Of a stretch of 64,000 bases of DNA, positions 50,608 to 61,251 are shown one piece after another (the first letter of the stretch is position 1; each line of letters starts with the position of its first letter). Both the position numbers and the translations under genes were made by a program. Source of the stretch: a bacterium (GTDB lineage Bacteria > Electryoneota > RPQS01); assembly GCA_036504735.1 (NCBI GenBank), contig DASXUQ010000005.1, forward strand, positions 713,377 through 777,376. Reading direction: 5' to 3'. A model generated the notes under the pieces. The model saw only the letters and a program-made list of their open reading frames with translations. It ran no database searches and was not told the origin of the DNA.

Positions 50608-50625
50608 TGCATATGGATATCCCGC

Positions 50626-50654
50626 TTGACTTCCGGTGTTGCGTGTTGTATCTT
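50626..50654 (+). promoter_or_regulatory. Promoter of T9SS cargo gene A
   Basis: -35 TTGACT (50626-50631), 17-nt spacer, -10 TATCTT (50649-50654). Same -35 and spacing as at 52509. Confidence 0.72.
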
Positions 50655-50710
50655 GTCTCATACGCCTATTCCTTGTGAAAGCACACGGGAATTCATACAT
50701 CGAGGTCATC

Positions 50711-52372
50711 ATGAGCCCCACTTCAAAGATCCTGACCACCCTTACCTTAGTCATTATTCTGTCCACCGCCACTCTGGCTCAGCAGGTGCACGCCCGGGCG
50801 GATCGTTGGACAGGCTTGACTTCCATGCAGAACGATATGGGCCTCTTCGGCTTTGAAGGCGGAGATCCGTGTGACAGCAACCGCGTGCCTGGCCTCGAAC
50901 TGCCCGGCGGTTCCGGACAGCAATATCTGGGTTATGCCGCGCTGTGGGTGGGCGGACTGATTATCGAACAGGGCTTTGAAACCAAGCGCGTAAGCACGGC
51001 CACGGACGGCTGGTTGTCACCATCCATCAATGAACTCTGGCCAGTAAGCGGAGCGGAGAGCGGGATCGTGGAGACGTCGCGGCGCGACACCGTCGACTGC
51101 CATGATGAGAATATCCACGATGTGGCGGCGCTGGCCGACCACCAGTTCACCACGGTATTTGCCGATACCTTCCGCGATCCGGGCTTTGTGGAGAATGATC
51201 CGATAGACGGTGGACACCGGCCGCTGGGTGTCAAAATTACCCGCACCACGTACTCGATGATGGACGCTCCCGGCAATCACATCTACTGGATCAGGTACCA
51301 CCTCGAAAACATCGCCAGCAATTTTCTGAAGAACCTCTATCTGGGAGTTCTGCTGGAAGGCGAAGTGCGCGATCCGTCCGAAAGCCATTCCGACGACGAC
51401 CTGTTCGGGTTCGATCCCGCCAGCAACGTCGCCTATCACTGCGACAATGACGGACGTCGCGAAGGCGATTCGACAGGCAACAATTTCACGGTGCCGAATG
51501 CCGTGGGATTCTGTTTTTTGACAGATCCGGAAAACCGCGAACGACTGTCTTTCAACTGGTGGATGTCCCACGGCGAAGTCGAGCATGATTTCGGCCCTGC
51601 TTGGGAAGACTACGCCCTGCGCGACAGCATGGAGCTGGGATGGACTCGCCTGTTTGGCACTCCGATGGGCGATGAGCACAAGTACCAACTGATGTCGAAT
51701 GGCGAGCAGGACTATGATCAGGCTCGCACCGCCGATTCGGCCTGGATTGCCGGTCATCCGCAACAGGGCAAGGTGTGGAGTCGCGCGGATTATCCCGACA
51801 ATGCGTTCGACATCGCCAACGGTTCTTACGCACGTGCTCTGCTGTCCGTGGGACCGACGGGAGTGTATGATTACACTGATCAGAGCGGACGCCGGATCTA
51901 CCGCTTGAATCCCGGCGAAGAGTGCGATGTGTGGATGGCCTGTGTCGGCGGTTTGAATTTCCATAATCCCGAACGCCCACAGCCCGGCAACCGGGTCATT
52001 GATCCTGTACTGTTTGACCTCACCGATTTGCGCGCCCACGTGCAGACGGCGAGGCTCGGACTCGGCAGACCGTGGTTAGCCGCCCGGGAATCGCATTCTG
52101 TTCCGCCTGTCGAGTTCACCCTATCCCCTGTCTATCCCAATCCCTTCAATGCATCGACCCGCATTCGGTTTGATGTGAGTCGCGCAGGGATGACCCAGAT
52201 CAACGTCTATGATGTGATGGGGCGGCTGGTGCAGACGCTGGCCGCGGGCACGTTTTCCGCGGGCCACCATGAGGTGCGGTGGGATGCTTCAGGGTTGTCC
52301 TCGGGGGTATATTTTGTCCGGGCAATTGCCGCCGGTCAGAGTGCGGTGCAGAAGGCGCTGCTGCTCCGGTAG
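50711..52372 (+). CDS. T9SS-sorted secreted protein, pair member A
   Basis: 553 residues. ATG 50711 has GAGG upstream and opens a signal peptide (LTTLTLVIILSTATLAQ). The long mature region, with no enzyme motif, is shared with member B: QQYLGYAALWVGG, STATDGWLSPSINELWP, RRDTVDCHDENIHD, RPLGVKITRTTY and WMACVGGLNFHNPERPQPGN. A type IX sorting domain at about 465-553 starts YPNPFNASTRIRF and ends QSAVQKALLLR. It is exported through the outer membrane and probably anchored to surface glycan or released. Its own promoter and a terminator upstream make it a separate unit. Confidence 0.83.
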   Translation: MSPTSKILTTLTLVIILSTATLAQQVHARADRWTGLTSMQNDMGLFGFEGGDPCDSNRVPGLELPGGSGQQYLGYAALWVGGLIIEQGFETKRVSTATDGWLSPSINELWPVSGAESGIVETSRRDTVDCHDENIHDVAALADHQFTTVFADTFRDPGFVENDPIDGGHRPLGVKITRTTYSMMDAPGNHIYWIRYHLENIASNFLKNLYLGVLLEGEVRDPSESHSDDDLFGFDPASNVAYHCDNDGRREGDSTGNNFTVPNAVGFCFLTDPENRERLSFNWWMSHGEVEHDFGPAWEDYALRDSMELGWTRLFGTPMGDEHKYQLMSNGEQDYDQARTADSAWIAGHPQQGKVWSRADYPDNAFDIANGSYARALLSVGPTGVYDYTDQSGRRIYRLNPGEECDVWMACVGGLNFHNPERPQPGNRVIDPVLFDLTDLRAHVQTARLGLGRPWLAARESHSVPPVEFTLSPVYPNPFNASTRIRFDVSRAGMTQINVYDVMGRLVQTLAAGTFSAGHHEVRWDASGLSSGVYFVRAIAAGQSAVQKALLLR

Positions 52373-52508
52373 GAACCTTCTGCCAGTCGCTAACTTCCGG
52401 CTCGCCATGCAGTTTTGAGCCGATTTGTGAAATGGCACACACATCATGAACGATGATGTCCGCAAAGGAGTAGTGGATCGACTGTTCAGGTAATTTGATA
52501 TATTTCTC

Positions 52509-52537
52509 TTGACTTTTGAAATTTCATGCTGTATTTT
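52509..52537 (+). promoter_or_regulatory. Promoter of T9SS cargo gene B
   Basis: -35 TTGACT (52509-52514), 17-nt spacer, -10 TATTTT (52532-52537). Confidence 0.72.
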
Positions 52538-52595
52538 ATACGGTAAGGATTTCCTCTGTAGTCTGTCAACGTGCTTTAACGACAAGGAGGTCAAG

Positions 52596-54281
52596 ATGCG
52601 GACAGTTTCCATCCTCTTGCTGACAGGGCTTTGTGCCCTGTTTGTGCTCTCTTCCGCCATCGCCCAACCTTTCGCGCGGCCCAACGCGCAAAACCGGGTA
52701 GACCGGTGGAACGACATGTGGGTGAATTTCACGAACTACGGGTATATGGGCAATGACGGGCCGGGAATGATGACGGCCTTGGATGATCCGTGCTCACCCA
52801 ACCCTTGGGCTCCGCAGTGTGAAATGCCCGGCGGTTCCTCGCAACAGTATCTGTTTCAGGCGGGGCTGTGGATCGGTGCAAAGGTGGATGTCGGCGGCAA
52901 CTATATTCCGCGCGTTTCCACCGCTACGGACGGCTGGCTGAATCCGGCAATTATGGAGTTCTGGCCCGGTGAAGGTCCCGAGAATGGTATCAATGAGCGT
53001 TCGCGGCTGGACACCGTCGATTGCTTCGGTCAAAACGTACACAGTGAGTCCGCATCGGCTGACCATGAACTCGTGGCGGTCTACACGGACACATTGTCGG
53101 ATCAGCAATACGTTTCGGACGATCCGGTCGATGGCCCGCACCGTCCGCTCGGCGTAAAAGTTACCCAGATCAGCGGGGACATGCGTCCTTCCGGATGCAG
53201 CCACATCTACTGGCTGCATTATGTGATCGAGAACATCGGGTCGAGCACGCTGCGCGATATGTACGTCGGCCAGTATGTGGACGGCGACGTGGGCCGCAGT
53301 GATATGCTGAATCAGCACGTGGATGATCTTACCGGTTTCGAGCCGACGGAGCAGATAGCCTACATCGCCGACAACGATGGCCGCGATCCGAACCAGACCA
53401 GTGGCCCGTTTGTCGCCCCGCACGTGACCGGAATGATGTTCCTCACGCCGACTCAGTCCTATCAGCGTCTGTCCTACAACTGGTGGATCTCCAACGGCGA
53501 TGCAACTCTGGACTACGGCCCGGCATGGCGTTCCTATGCCGAAAGTGACAGCGCCGGTATGGGCTGGACAAACACCTATGGCACGCCGATGGGAGACCTG
53601 CGTAAATATCAGGTCATGAGCAACGGTGAAATCGACTTCGATCAGCTTCACGTGAATGACGCCGAGTGGATCGGGGAGCACCCGCAGGGCCCGCAGGCGT
53701 GGTCCACGGCCTCGCCGTCGCCCAACGCACCCGATATCGCCAACGGCTATGACACCCGTTATCTACTCTCCTTGGGCCCCTTGGGAAGCCACGTAGGGGA
53801 CCACACCGAACTGGCTCCGGGCGAACGGATTGATGTGTGGATGGCCTATGTCGGCGGCTTGAACTTCCACAATCCCGAGCACCCGCAGCCTTCCAATCAG
53901 GTGATCGATCCTTCGCTATTCGACTTTACCGACCTGCTTGCCAAGGCCTCCACTGCCCGGGGCAACACCTGCTTCGATTGGGCCACACTGGGTGCGGGTA
54001 ATCCAAAGGTTGCACCCTCGGATTTCGCCCTCGAGCCCCTCTACCCCAATCCCTTCAACTCCATGTCGACCATCCGCTTCACTCTGGCGCGCTCATCGCA
54101 AGTCGACATTGCGGTATTCGACATTCTCGGACGCGAAGTGGCGCAGCTTGCCTCGAGCCAATTCGCAGCCGGAAATCACGCGCTGTCCTGGAATGCCGCC
54201 GGACTGTCCTCCGGTCTCTACTTCATTCAGGCCCGCGTCGGAGATGTGCACTTCACACAGAAGGCGATGCTCCTCAAGTAA
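52596..54281 (+). CDS. T9SS-sorted secreted protein, pair member B
   Basis: 561 residues, paralogue of member A along its full length (QQYLFQAGLWIGAKVD, STATDGWLNPAIMEFWPG, RPLGVKVTQISG, YNWWISNGDATLDYGPAW, WMAYVGGLNFHNPEHPQPSN). ATG 52596 has a perfect AAGGAGG site 5 nt upstream; signal peptide VSILLLTGLCALFVLSSAIA, Q. The sorting domain runs from YPNPFNSMSTIRF to HFTQKAMLLK. The shared Trp- and Asn-rich core between signal and sorting domain has no known enzymatic pattern and may be a family confined to this group. It ends at a strong terminator. Confidence 0.84.
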   Translation: MRTVSILLLTGLCALFVLSSAIAQPFARPNAQNRVDRWNDMWVNFTNYGYMGNDGPGMMTALDDPCSPNPWAPQCEMPGGSSQQYLFQAGLWIGAKVDVGGNYIPRVSTATDGWLNPAIMEFWPGEGPENGINERSRLDTVDCFGQNVHSESASADHELVAVYTDTLSDQQYVSDDPVDGPHRPLGVKVTQISGDMRPSGCSHIYWLHYVIENIGSSTLRDMYVGQYVDGDVGRSDMLNQHVDDLTGFEPTEQIAYIADNDGRDPNQTSGPFVAPHVTGMMFLTPTQSYQRLSYNWWISNGDATLDYGPAWRSYAESDSAGMGWTNTYGTPMGDLRKYQVMSNGEIDFDQLHVNDAEWIGEHPQGPQAWSTASPSPNAPDIANGYDTRYLLSLGPLGSHVGDHTELAPGERIDVWMAYVGGLNFHNPEHPQPSNQVIDPSLFDFTDLLAKASTARGNTCFDWATLGAGNPKVAPSDFALEPLYPNPFNSMSTIRFTLARSSQVDIAVFDILGREVAQLASSQFAAGNHALSWNAAGLSSGLYFIQARVGDVHFTQKAMLLK

Positions 54282-54308
54282 GCGCGAACCTTGAAGGCTT
54301 TGAACTTG

Positions 54309-54340
54309 AACGGGCGGCCCACTGGGTCGCCCGTTTCTTT
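54309..54340 (+). terminator. Terminator of T9SS cargo gene B
   Basis: AACGGGCG (54309-54316) pairs with CGCCCGTT (54328-54335), then TTCTTT. Confidence 0.78.
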
Positions 54341-54355
54341 GCGCATGTGCCGATA

Positions 54356-54395
54356 AACAGCAAACCCTCCCATAAGTCTGGGAGGGTTTGCTGTT
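54356..54395 (-). terminator. 17-bp perfect hairpin between convergent genes
   Basis: AACAGCAAACCCTCCCA (54356-54372) and its exact complement (54379-54395), 6-nt loop, just past the CoA-transferase stop at 54425. The T run on the minus strand is interrupted, but stem stability is high. Confidence 0.7.
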
Positions 54396-54424
54396 CTTCA
54401 CCCGGTGTTGGGATCGGGATTCTC

Positions 54425-55756
54425 TTAGATGATATTCACCTTCTTGGCCTGCGAGCGCAGCTCATCGCGGAACTTGGGATGCGCAATGCCGATCAGGGCA
54501 TGAGCGCGTTCACGCAACGTCTTGCCGTGCAGATAGGCGACGCCAAACTCGGTGACGACATAGTGGACGTCGGCACGGGTGGTGACGACGCCGGCGCCCG
54601 GCTCGAGTTCGAAGACGATCTTGGAGACCGTATCATTCTTCGTGGTGGACGGCAGAGCCATAATCGGCAGACCACCCTTGGAGCGCGCGGCGCCACGGAT
54701 GAAGTCCACCTGGCCGCCGAAACCGCTGTAGATGCTGTGGCCGATGGAGTCGGAATTCACCTGGCCGGTGATGTCGACCGAAATCGCGGAGTTGATGGAG
54801 ACCATATTGTCGTTGCGCGAAATCTGGAACGGATCGTTGGTGTAGTCCACGGGGCGGAATTCCACCATCGGATTCTCGTGACAGAAATCGAACAAGGCGC
54901 GGGAGCCCAGCACAAAGGCCGCGACCATCTTGTCCTTGTTGATATTCTTGCAACGGCAGGTGATCACGCCTTCCTTGACCAGTTCCACGGCGCCGTCGGA
55001 GAACATCTCGGTATGCATACCGAGGTCCTTCTTGTCATGCAGGAAACTGAGCACGGCATTGGGGATACCGCCGATCCCGAGCTGCAAACAGGCGCGGTCG
55101 GGAATCAGGTCCGCAATGTAGCGGCCGATCTTGGCGTGCAGATCGCTCACCGGCTCCTTCGGCAGCTCATGAAGCGGCGTGTCGAAGTTGATCATGCGGT
55201 GGAAGCGGGATTTGTGAATGAAGTTTTCACCGTAGACGCGCGGCATTTGCGGATTGACCAGCGCGATCACATACTTGGCAACGCGCACCGCGCTCAGCGT
55301 GGCGGCGGAGTCGATACCCAGGCTGCAGAAGCCGTGGGCGTCGGGCGGCGAGACCTGCACCAGCACCGTATCCACCAGCTTCTGTCCGCTAAGGAACAGT
55401 CCGGGGATTTCGCCAAGGAAAATGGGAGTGTAGTCCGCGCGGCCTTCATTAACCGGCTTGCGTGCATTGCCGCCCGTGAAAAATGCATTGTGACGGAAGT
55501 GGCCGGCCATTTCCGGAGCCATGTAAGCCGCCGGGCCGAAGGTCAAAATGTGGATCACTTCCACATCGTGCAGCTCGGGGGCCCGCGAGGCCATCGCCTC
55601 GATCAGCAGCGTCGGAGCCGCGCAACCGGAACCAATGAAAACGGTATCGCCAGACCGAATGCAACGGCAGGCATCAATCGCCTCGACCAGCTTGTCAGCC
55701 GGAAAGGTGCTGGCCACGGATTCGGCTTTAGGTTTGGGTGGAGAAACTACGGCCAT
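54425..55756 (-). CDS. Acetyl-CoA hydrolase/transferase-family CoA-transferase
   Basis: 443 residues, class I CoA-transferase of the acetyl-CoA hydrolase / 4-hydroxybutyrate CoA-transferase type. Features: the SGDTVFIGSGCAAPTLLIEA nucleotide-like loop, a middle QLGIGGIPNAVLSFL, the catalytic Glu in DLGMHTEMFSDGAVELV, and GFGGQVDFIRGAARSKGG with the oxyanion-like glycine loop. It moves CoA between acetyl-CoA and another short carboxylate, typically in acetate formation or energy conservation. ATG 55756 has GAGGATAAA upstream. It is followed by a terminator and so forms its own unit or the end of one with glnN, 235 nt away. Confidence 0.9.
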   Translation of the reverse strand: MAVVSPPKPKAESVASTFPADKLVEAIDACRCIRSGDTVFIGSGCAAPTLLIEAMASRAPELHDVEVIHILTFGPAAYMAPEMAGHFRHNAFFTGGNARKPVNEGRADYTPIFLGEIPGLFLSGQKLVDTVLVQVSPPDAHGFCSLGIDSAATLSAVRVAKYVIALVNPQMPRVYGENFIHKSRFHRMINFDTPLHELPKEPVSDLHAKIGRYIADLIPDRACLQLGIGGIPNAVLSFLHDKKDLGMHTEMFSDGAVELVKEGVITCRCKNINKDKMVAAFVLGSRALFDFCHENPMVEFRPVDYTNDPFQISRNDNMVSINSAISVDITGQVNSDSIGHSIYSGFGGQVDFIRGAARSKGGLPIMALPSTTKNDTVSKIVFELEPGAGVVTTRADVHYVVTEFGVAYLHGKTLRERAHALIGIAHPKFRDELRSQAKKVNII

Positions 55757-55991
55757 TTTATCCTCAAAACTTAGGTGTGATGTGTGGAGCCGGACCCCGC
55801 CGGACTCATGTTCGTGAAAATATACGCAATTTTCGTGTCAAAATCCAGTGGTCTGAATAGATGATGTCCCCGTCGTTTACAGCAAATGCAAGCAAACAGG
55901 TGTAGAATTCCATTTTCGCCACAGTGTTCACTCAAAATGCTCCATTACGATTTCTATCAGCCGCGTGTTCCGAAACAGAACAAGTTTGCGT

Positions 55992-58190
<2,199 letters not shown>

Positions 58191-58302
58191 GGGATAAAAT
58201 GGGAAATAGAAAATGGGGGAATTTGAAAGAACTCTGCATATGGAATACTAACCAGCACGCTCCCGCGTGCTGGATTCGTCACTTCCGGTTGGGGACACTC
58301 TT

Positions 58303-58737
58303 CTATTCCTCCTTCACCTCGGGCACTTGGGACGGTGCCTCGGGCTTGGGAGGCGGCACAGGGGCGCGCGGAACGGCGGCAGCCATTAAGATAAGTATAC
58401 CCGCCGCCAGCAATCCGGTTCCCCAGTGTATCTTGACTATCGGCTTCAGAAGGCTGGAAATGAAATTTGTGTTGCCCGTAATTCTGTCCCAGCCACGATA
58501 GATCCCGAAACCAATAGCCGCCAGAATACCAATCTTGGTGGCATACAGCCCCCAAGAGACCTTGTTAATGCAGAAGATCAAATGCGCCGCCGCCAGCAAG
58601 AGCAGGGCAATAGCCACCGGCTGCTGAAGCTGGAGAAGATTGATGCCGCCATACACCGGAACACTGACCAGCGGCACGAAGACACCGATCAGCAGCAGCA
58701 GTGCGCCGAGGATGCCGAAAATGAAACCTGTTTGCAT
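58303..58737 (-). CDS. Membrane protein with four helices, unknown function
   Basis: 144 residues. Hydrophobic segments at about 4-25, 38-55, 65-85 and 107-122 are followed by a Pro/Glu-rich C-terminal tail (RAPVPPPKPEAPSQVPEVK) that is probably cytoplasmic or periplasmic and disordered. No motif recognised. The gene starts 30 nt after the stop of the first Ig-like lipoprotein gene on the same strand, which suggests cotranscription as the last gene of that array. Confidence 0.7.
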   Translation of the reverse strand: MQTGFIFGILGALLLLIGVFVPLVSVPVYGGINLLQLQQPVAIALLLLAAAHLIFCINKVSWGLYATKIGILAAIGFGIYRGWDRITGNTNFISSLLKPIVKIHWGTGLLAAGILILMAAAVPRAPVPPPKPEAPSQVPEVKEE

Positions 58738-58767
58738 GAAGTTATACTAAGTTCGAACTTACTTAAA

Positions 58768-59502
58768 CTACTGAAGGACCGTCACCCACGCAGTGTCGCT
58801 CCTCCCACCCCGACACCCGCTGATGAAGTAATACCGGCTCGGTGTTGCTGGCGGAAACCATAAACCGATAGCCGTGCCATTGTCGTCTGTTGGCTGCCAC
58901 ATGTCCAGGACTCCCTGTTCCGGCGTCATGGAAACATTGAATCCTGCCGGAGCCGACATGCCGCTGCGCCACCCTGTCCACGCACGGACATTAACAGAAT
59001 CCGCGCGCCCGGCCCCGCGAACATGCACGGTATCTGGCTGCAACTCAACATGGACAGTATCGAAGACATCCATTGTCGTAGCGGCTCGAAACCACATCGT
59101 GTAATTGCATTCTACGCTGCCATAGTTCGCGTGGATTATGTTGTAACCGGCACCCACAGCGCATCTAGTATGAAAGACGAAGTCAACGCGTCCATCGGCG
59201 TCCGTGGTGTCCTGCGTCGCCGAAGTATACTCAATGAAGCCCACACCGGGCTGAACCAGTGACAGATGTACTCTGAAGTCGGACTGTGGCAAGCCTGTCC
59301 CGCCGTTCGTCATTTTGACGTAACCCTGAACAGCAGCGGAATCCCCGGGGAAAGCTTGCAGGGTGTCTGTCGGCGTCAACATGACAATCCGCGGAAAAAT
59401 TGGACCGTCTGTCCGTGGCATCGGCGGGTACTTGTCGTTGCATCCCCACCATGCCATTCCCGTTACAGCCGTCAGCAGAGCAATCGCTGCAAAGCGTTTC
59501 AT
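58768..59502 (-). CDS. Ig-like A+B-unit lipoprotein, array member 1
   Basis: 244 residues. Lipoprotein signal MKRFAAIALLTAVTGMAWWG, then Cys21. The mature part is one A domain (LTPTDTLQAFPGDSAAVQGY, TTDADGRVDFVFHTRC, GYNIIHANYGSVECNY) and one B domain (VELQPDTVHVRGAGRADSVN, QPTDDNGTAIGLWFPP), both Ig-like beta-sandwiches resembling bacterial Ig-like/filamin-type modules. It is the last Ig-like gene in transcription order and is preceded by a 96-nt spacer. Probably an outer-membrane surface or periplasmic lipoprotein. Adhesion or a structural role is possible; no binding motif is visible. Confidence 0.83.
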   Translation of the reverse strand: MKRFAAIALLTAVTGMAWWGCNDKYPPMPRTDGPIFPRIVMLTPTDTLQAFPGDSAAVQGYVKMTNGGTGLPQSDFRVHLSLVQPGVGFIEYTSATQDTTDADGRVDFVFHTRCAVGAGYNIIHANYGSVECNYTMWFRAATTMDVFDTVHVELQPDTVHVRGAGRADSVNVRAWTGWRSGMSAPAGFNVSMTPEQGVLDMWQPTDDNGTAIGLWFPPATPSRYYFISGCRGGRSDTAWVTVLQ

Positions 59503-59598
59503 CTTCGTTCCCTCCCCAAGTTGCGTAACTCAAAGTCCGTTCGTGATGACGCGGAAATCAAGTCGATTTCCGCGCGGTCGCAAACAGTGCCGAGTAAA
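59503..59598 (-). repeat. 96-nt array spacer 1 with hairpin
   Basis: Nearly identical to spacer 2. It carries the perfect hairpin CGCGGAAATC-AAGTC-GATTTCCGCG (59550-59574) and, on the minus strand, the GGGAGGGAACGAAG ribosome-binding region of the next gene. No T run follows, so termination is unlikely. Confidence 0.8.
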
Positions 59599-60333
59599 TT
59601 ACCGTAAGCCGAGGGTTGAATCCACGAAAACACTGTCTCTTAAGTTGAAATTGCTCCACGGCGCCGAAATGATGAACCAGCCATAAGCCGTCGGATACCA
59701 ATGCCCGACCGTCCGCCCTGAGATGTCGGTGGGAGGAAATGGATCTGGCGAGAAATATCCTCCCGTAGCCGCAAATGGAATCGTCACCCCGAAAATACCC
59801 ACACCGGAGGTGTCAATGATGGTAAACCAGACCTGAACCGAGTCCTGCAATGTCAAATGCCGACGGCTGAGTCCCAAATGTATTTGATCGTCGAAAACGA
59901 TGGTCGGCTCAAACCAAATCGTATACTCGCCAAAAGCCGAGCCGTGCCGTGCACGAATCGTGTTCGTTACACGTTGGTCAGCCACGCGATGGCGAAGCAC
60001 AAAACTTACTTGTCCCAAGCTATTGGTCGTGTCCCGATGAGAATCGGTGAACTCAAACCATCCGGCATCAGGGTCGGAAAGCTCGAGGTCCAGCCGCGTC
60101 CCTTCCACCCCGTAGTCCGAACCCTGTTCCTTGGCAATGGCATATCCTGCCACCGAAACAGTGTCTCCGGGCATGGACCTCAACGTATCCGTGGGGGTTA
60201 ACAGAATGACCTGAAGAAGCAGATACCCACCACACCTTCTGTTGATGATGGAGTCGTCTTTAGATGGGTAACACCCCGTTAACCCCATGCCCACCAAAAC
60301 CATCAGCAGAGCAATCGCTGCAAAGCGTTTCAT
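59599..60333 (-). CDS. Ig-like A+B-unit lipoprotein, array member 2
   Basis: 244 residues, the same length as member 1. The signal MKRFAAIALLMVLVGMGLTG then Cys shares its first ten residues with member 1. The A domain (LTPTDTLRSMPGDTVSVAGY, HRDTTNSLGQVSFVLRHRV) diverges, while the B domain (LSRRHLTLQDSVQVWFTIID, GYFSPDPFPPTDISGRTVGH, STLGLR end) is almost the same as that of member 3. It is a mosaic of its neighbours, as expected from recombination within the array. Extracytoplasmic lipoprotein; function unknown. Confidence 0.83.
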   Translation of the reverse strand: MKRFAAIALLMVLVGMGLTGCYPSKDDSIINRRCGGYLLLQVILLTPTDTLRSMPGDTVSVAGYAIAKEQGSDYGVEGTRLDLELSDPDAGWFEFTDSHRDTTNSLGQVSFVLRHRVADQRVTNTIRARHGSAFGEYTIWFEPTIVFDDQIHLGLSRRHLTLQDSVQVWFTIIDTSGVGIFGVTIPFAATGGYFSPDPFPPTDISGRTVGHWYPTAYGWFIISAPWSNFNLRDSVFVDSTLGLR

Positions 60334-60429
60334 CTTCGTTCCCTCCCCAAGTTGCGTAACTCAAAGTCCGTCCGTGATGACGCGGAAATCAAGTCGATTT
60401 CCGCGCGGTCTCAAACAGGGATGAGAAAA
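60334..60429 (-). repeat. 96-nt array spacer 2 with hairpin
   Basis: The same length as and close to identical with spacer 1; hairpin at 60381-60405 in the same register. This repeated spacer shows that the duplicated unit was gene plus spacer. Confidence 0.8.
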
Positions 60430-61155
60430 TTACCGTAAGCCGAGGGTTGAATCCACGGAAACGCTGTCCTTTGCGGTGAAATTTCTCCACGGCGCCGAAA
60501 TGATGAACCAGCCATAGGCCGTCGGATACCAATGCCCGACCGTCCGCCCTGAGATGTCGGTGGGAGGAAATGGATCCGGCGAGAAGTACCCGCCCGTAGC
60601 CGTAAATGGAATCGTCACCCCGGAAACACCCACACCGGAGGTGTCAATGATGGTAAACGAGACCTGAACCGAGTCCTGCAATGTCAAAAGCCGACGGCTG
60701 AGTCCTATGTGAGGCACAGGGAGAAGAGTGCAGACCGGTTGAATCCAAATCTTGTAGTCGGCCTCCGCGCTGCCGACGCTGACATGAATGATGTTGTAAC
60801 CGTTTCCTGGCTGCCGATTGGTCCGGAAAACGAAATCCACACGGCCAAGACTGTTCGTCGTATCATTCGGGCACTCCAGCACACCCACACCGGGATACCG
60901 CAGCGACAAATTCACCTTCACGCCCGGCTCCACAAGACCGGAGGCCGCATCTTTCACCACCACAAAGCCCTGTGCCGATGCCGAATCACCCGGCAGAAAC
61001 CTCAAGGTGTCCGTCGGACTCAACATGACAATCTGCACACCATACCAACCGCACCCGCGCCGATAAGGCAGGTCATGCGTCACATCCTCCTGGCACCCCA
61101 CCAATCCCATTCCCACCAAAGCCAGCAACCCGGCCACCATGGCAAAGCTCTTCAT
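60430..61155 (-). CDS. Ig-like A+B-unit lipoprotein, array member 3
   Basis: 241 residues. Lipoprotein signal MKSFAMVAGLLALVGMGLVG then Cys21. The A domain begins LSPTDTLRFLPGDSASAQGF and contains NSLGRVDFVFRTN; the B domain is LSRRLLTLQDSVQVSFTIID, GYFSPDPFPPTDISGRTVGH, then STLGLR, nearly identical to member 2. The N-terminal half is closer in style to the A domains of member 4 (FLPGDSA). Membrane-anchored outside the cytoplasm. Part of the leftward array transcript starting with member 4. Confidence 0.83.
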   Translation of the reverse strand: MKSFAMVAGLLALVGMGLVGCQEDVTHDLPYRRGCGWYGVQIVMLSPTDTLRFLPGDSASAQGFVVVKDAASGLVEPGVKVNLSLRYPGVGVLECPNDTTNSLGRVDFVFRTNRQPGNGYNIIHVSVGSAEADYKIWIQPVCTLLPVPHIGLSRRLLTLQDSVQVSFTIIDTSGVGVSGVTIPFTATGGYFSPDPFPPTDISGRTVGHWYPTAYGWFIISAPWRNFTAKDSVSVDSTLGLR

Positions 61156-61251
61156 TTTCGTTCCCTCCCAAAAGTTGCGTCCCTCACCACTGTGTTGAAA
61201 GAGACGGAATCACCGCAGGATTCCGCCTCTTCTAAAACATTGAAGTGTGGG
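61156..61251 (-). repeat. 96-nt array spacer 3, diverged
   Basis: The same 96-nt length with a less similar sequence. A related hairpin is retained (GAGACGGAATC 61201-61211 with GATTCCGCCTC 61219-61229, one mismatch), so the stem is preserved while bases changed. Confidence 0.72.

Noticed and set aside
55757-55991. Promoter for the CoA-transferase gene (TATATT near 55815 with TTGACA nearby on the minus strand)
   Set aside because: The two hexamers are only 11 nt apart, which does not fit sigma-70 spacing; no other pair is convincing.
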